64,000 nt of DNA, taken from positions 3,012,112 through 3,076,111 of the forward strand of contig CM007320.1 in NCBI GenBank assembly GCA_000333855.2, in the 5' to 3' direction. Numbering within the stretch: the stretch's first letter is position 1; every line of letters starts with the position of its first letter. The DNA is from Endotrypanum monterogeii (taxonomy: Eukaryota; Euglenozoa; Kinetoplastea; Trypanosomatida; Trypanosomatidae). The position numbers and the translations under genes were made by a program. Shown here one piece after another: positions 63,601 through 64,000 of this stretch. The notes under the pieces are model-generated. The model was not told the origin of the DNA, ran no database searches, and saw only the letters and a list, made by a program, of their open reading frames with translations.

Positions 63601-64000
63601 ATCGGCTGCCAAAGATCTCTCCATCGCCAGTTCTTCAGTACGTTCTGCGCTCGACTTCTCCACCTCTACACGAAAGTCCGCAAGTCGCTCCTCCACTGCG
63701 GCGATGTCCGCCAGGAGCTCGCGCTCACGCTCCACGGCTGCAGCAGCGGCACGCGCAATCGCCGCGCCCGCATCCTCGGTCGACGCGGCGTCCACGCCCA
63801 GTGCAGCAAGCGCCCCAGCCACGCTCTCCGACAGCTCCGCCCGCGCGGCAGCCGTCTCCGACAGGCGCGTGTCCGCGTCACGCAGCCTCGCGTCGCGGTC
63901 CTCCTCCAGCCTCTGGCGCTCGGCCTCCGCAGCCGCTACGCGCCCCTCCGCGGCAGCGATGTCCGCCAGGAGCTCGCGCTCACGCTCCACGGCTGCAGCA
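57607..64000 (-). CDS. Giant coiled-coil protein, C-terminal 2100+ residues (5' end off the window)
   Basis: The frame is open from the right edge to TAG at 57607-57609, about 2130 codons, and the start lies outside. Nearly the whole protein is heptad-rich coiled coil (Glu/Ala/Leu/Arg/Gln-rich) with no motor, kinase or membrane domain visible. Its first visible part consists of an 85-residue, 255-bp tandem repeat (ERERELLADIAAAEGRVAAA... to ...AAIARAAAAAV), of which one full copy and the start of the next are seen; an array probably continues outside. The C-terminal 25 residues are Ser/Arg-rich and basic (MRRSSSAVSSRPPRRSSW). Proteins of this build in trypanosomatids are commonly cytoskeletal (flagellum attachment zone, basal body) or vesicle tethers. 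I cannot choose between these and name no gene. Confidence 0.85.
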   Translation of the reverse strand, partial: AAAVERERELLADIAAAEGRVAAAEAERQRLEEDRDARLRDADTRLSETAAARAELSESVAGALAALGVDAASTEDAGAAIARAAAAAVERERELLADIAAVEERLADFRVEVEKSSAERTEELAMERSLAADAQAIVKRTDSMLGLRSVELQEAQNRYVLLWDRCLTFPYKGMIEVFHSALTELEVPGCVRGSDPLVRVRDEVEKLRVLGSGAVNVSRESRWFEDTGVRVALEKFINALRTVKGDEVGSEQNKTSLTFLSEILRRGCEALLCLGSDVAFRAEAQSSMIGLLRECDTAVRESWEALQMSLPRGERGVKESDSPCHSSLPMEWGLRVACRGLAATVSEAIHWQKELVDLLRSTHRALVAVDEDTHMHDTPTNKGEYASFVEYSQSPRLAAHVCGELLHLRQVTSSEEDLIAVSQQRDDLIRAIGAACWALRCAVPITSPTRESVLPAKATLATYEEADPTLRAVTALVCTLLQSYTQAVERALDVLTPLTCVSADMTPTSSSEMLPIVVEAVRVRVEQMQRSQLQGLQEQKRKEEDEARVQSSLQDYLTETRERCEVAERALDDEHRRKSNLDMNAVHLQQRWDAVAQILCGFAEDVSVTTMQQQDCGSQPFGSGEVLALVRQAISAEDFKESMEALRSRLSLIFELCERRAAEHRCAEANISRIARESKELRAALEASEEDQEIMKAQIKEYQTSIAAIEAAHAAHRQSETRARLVADQTHEEALESSIRERADLESRLKTATDEVERLEGDVKLAQSHTNALEDRANKAEVREASQAADVRACFEALGQLKSLEEVVSLVSAHRFSYDMMSLEAKEESCRREVVQDWAATMPSSAALVHLLHAVVEGVCRALPTISLADLPAHISRRSQELAEAERLLGATVSAPCSEGATREELLECVERAFKLYLAFLSEKASDTAASGKTTSFALGNPGARATGSVSLPLVRWGSSPDKLVDAVSDMIDERQSLLLAASGAQSTSEQWHTAAVSVAQTLRSALSAAGVDVQCADDRSLVAARPPSSSKDSQMAILDDLSLTSQRLAEHTLDRTRLLQSLRESLQNCLSSTESCLPTLVTAVLREVEKLRVATQSTSQSVKHHEKELADLRSLLQEASSALSESAPFLSTKSLNFVDRCRAYTKECARLSALEDQLNSIFAVESMQKSSGGTSLSLEELVLEVQREGARLREVVVPKLNEEINRLRLDVVFAEERATRATMMTEEMSSRFYSVYSQQQRYLKHLAEEAARAVAVEAQSVEKETKCHTIRSEHELLVTAALGLESVQERCCKSLGEGEASVVPDPTCLSLKALKLLQQESMLVPRLVEAHGLLTVTCAKLRSDLDSAQTAHRQALEHGQTELGVSRERLRDLEGQLEYASNTFKSLASALFPNGQFSLLDMSSLPHLMEVSTQLASTAAADAAARNRLEKDLSDATAMVAGLQGQCVVAQQHIKTLDETVQHHEQKEATEMEALRYAVEHAKGAYSEIATVLGLSVESTHPLVFDAAVVSEVQWATAVQAVCAKVDEAARQRSDVQELSAEMMTLQCRFDTLSIAVQEAESRESRFLQRVNALLLPSGPLKAAVAELVPSHQLELKSLEDAALAMRAVVQLFVQEKDKNDGLLARSRSLRGEVEGLEEKLYDVTPERNMARFRLASLEENHEMLKRRIKQLEQHVRDAFSALERRAAVVLGKGELLRLDRDTPGDCLDGVVYLADILASAAEEGNAAKLQLAAQRTELHNAEEARLLITKSLSTLWQAIHTNLLPQLVDEPTGCRGGLGWLMTSLDTVEFLTSEEGVGQAVQMIVEASENLRRTHKELQEVYISLRRHFGGDVTTAPADVSDMPHASTQVLQEKRTALPRLHETVSATLHLVNTVVNSKCTSMKEFLCDVVSDVLQDVSGCARVSFSGLRSGAFVEWLDNVLQNLRALRDSSHRHRDQAQRLPAFMDALVEAIHSHGGRVDVTPSDATCAFTSPDFAMSHQYNHVMALEEMQAREQAAILDGLQALMKQQEDHVRALTVEWQDVTARCHQLSQEQVAAEETVMELRRRVQYKVQEDHKLEANLRELDNHLDQQARELAVKYRADQDIILRRFTMLRDQIHATVHPSMRRSSSAVSSRPPRRSSWTAES
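63701..64000 (-). repeat. 255-bp tandem repeat in the giant coiled-coil gene
   Basis: The sequence at 63701-63745 recurs without a mismatch at 63956-64000, a period of 255 bp or 85 codons. The unit codes for a heptad-rich segment. The exact identity over 45 nt suggests recent homogenisation. The array probably extends right of the window. Confidence 0.85.

Noticed and set aside
1..64000. CRISPR arrays, rRNA or tRNA genes, strand-switch region
   Set aside because: No regularly spaced repeats, no rRNA or tRNA-like sequence was recognised, and all supported genes lie on one strand. A tRNA scan would be needed to exclude a divergent tRNA.

Overview
The window is nuclear DNA of a trypanosomatid, most likely Leishmania or a close Leishmaniinae relative. 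The evidence is that every supported gene is intronless and lies on the minus strand (one polycistronic, head-to-tail block read right to left), that the spacers are long and rich in microsatellites, and that gene starts are preceded by polypyrimidine tracts followed by a first AG, as expected for spliced-leader addition. Several recognised proteins, such as ribosomal protein SA, are kinetoplastid-like. I cannot fix the species from sequence alone. Starts were placed on ATG codons; several reading frames run upstream through TTG or GTG codons that I do not accept as starts.

In transcription order (right to left) the genes are: a giant coiled-coil protein whose 5' part, an 85-residue tandem repeat, runs off the right edge; a GH65 phosphorylase-like protein fused to a beta-phosphoglucomutase-like HAD domain, with key catalytic residues apparently replaced in both domains; a single-pass membrane protein of unknown function; a secreted/ER MRH-domain protein of OS-9 type; a large WD40-like protein resembling WDR6/Trm734; an unrecognised 986-residue protein; a SWR1/SRCAP-type Snf2 ATPase; an aldehyde dehydrogenase with a hydrophobic tail; the ESCRT-I subunit VPS28; the splicing factor CWC22; a kinesin-like protein with a degenerate motor and a C-terminal CaaX box; a VHS-domain protein; a mitochondrial VDAC-type porin; 40S ribosomal protein SA; a CCDC81-like double HU-domain protein; a glutamine/RGG-rich protein with Pumilio-like repeats; and, cut by the left edge, the first 36 codons of the casein kinase II regulatory subunit.

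The spacers carry (CA)n, (TA)n and purine-rich tracts and a near-identical, inverted pair of about 470-bp dispersed repeats at 12636-13112 and 47755-48219 (SIDER-like), 34.6 kb apart. A perfect 13-bp hairpin abuts the second copy. The N run at 15937-16089 is flanked by a 56-bp near-duplicate and probably marks two overlapping contig ends rather than missing sequence.

The genes do not form a pathway. As usual in trypanosomatids they are unrelated housekeeping and lineage-specific genes sharing a transcription unit. The items most worth a second look are the lipid-anchored pseudo-kinesin, the doubly degenerate GH65-HAD fusion, the inverted repeat pair, and a small candidate gene near 8217-8593 with a possible cis-intron.
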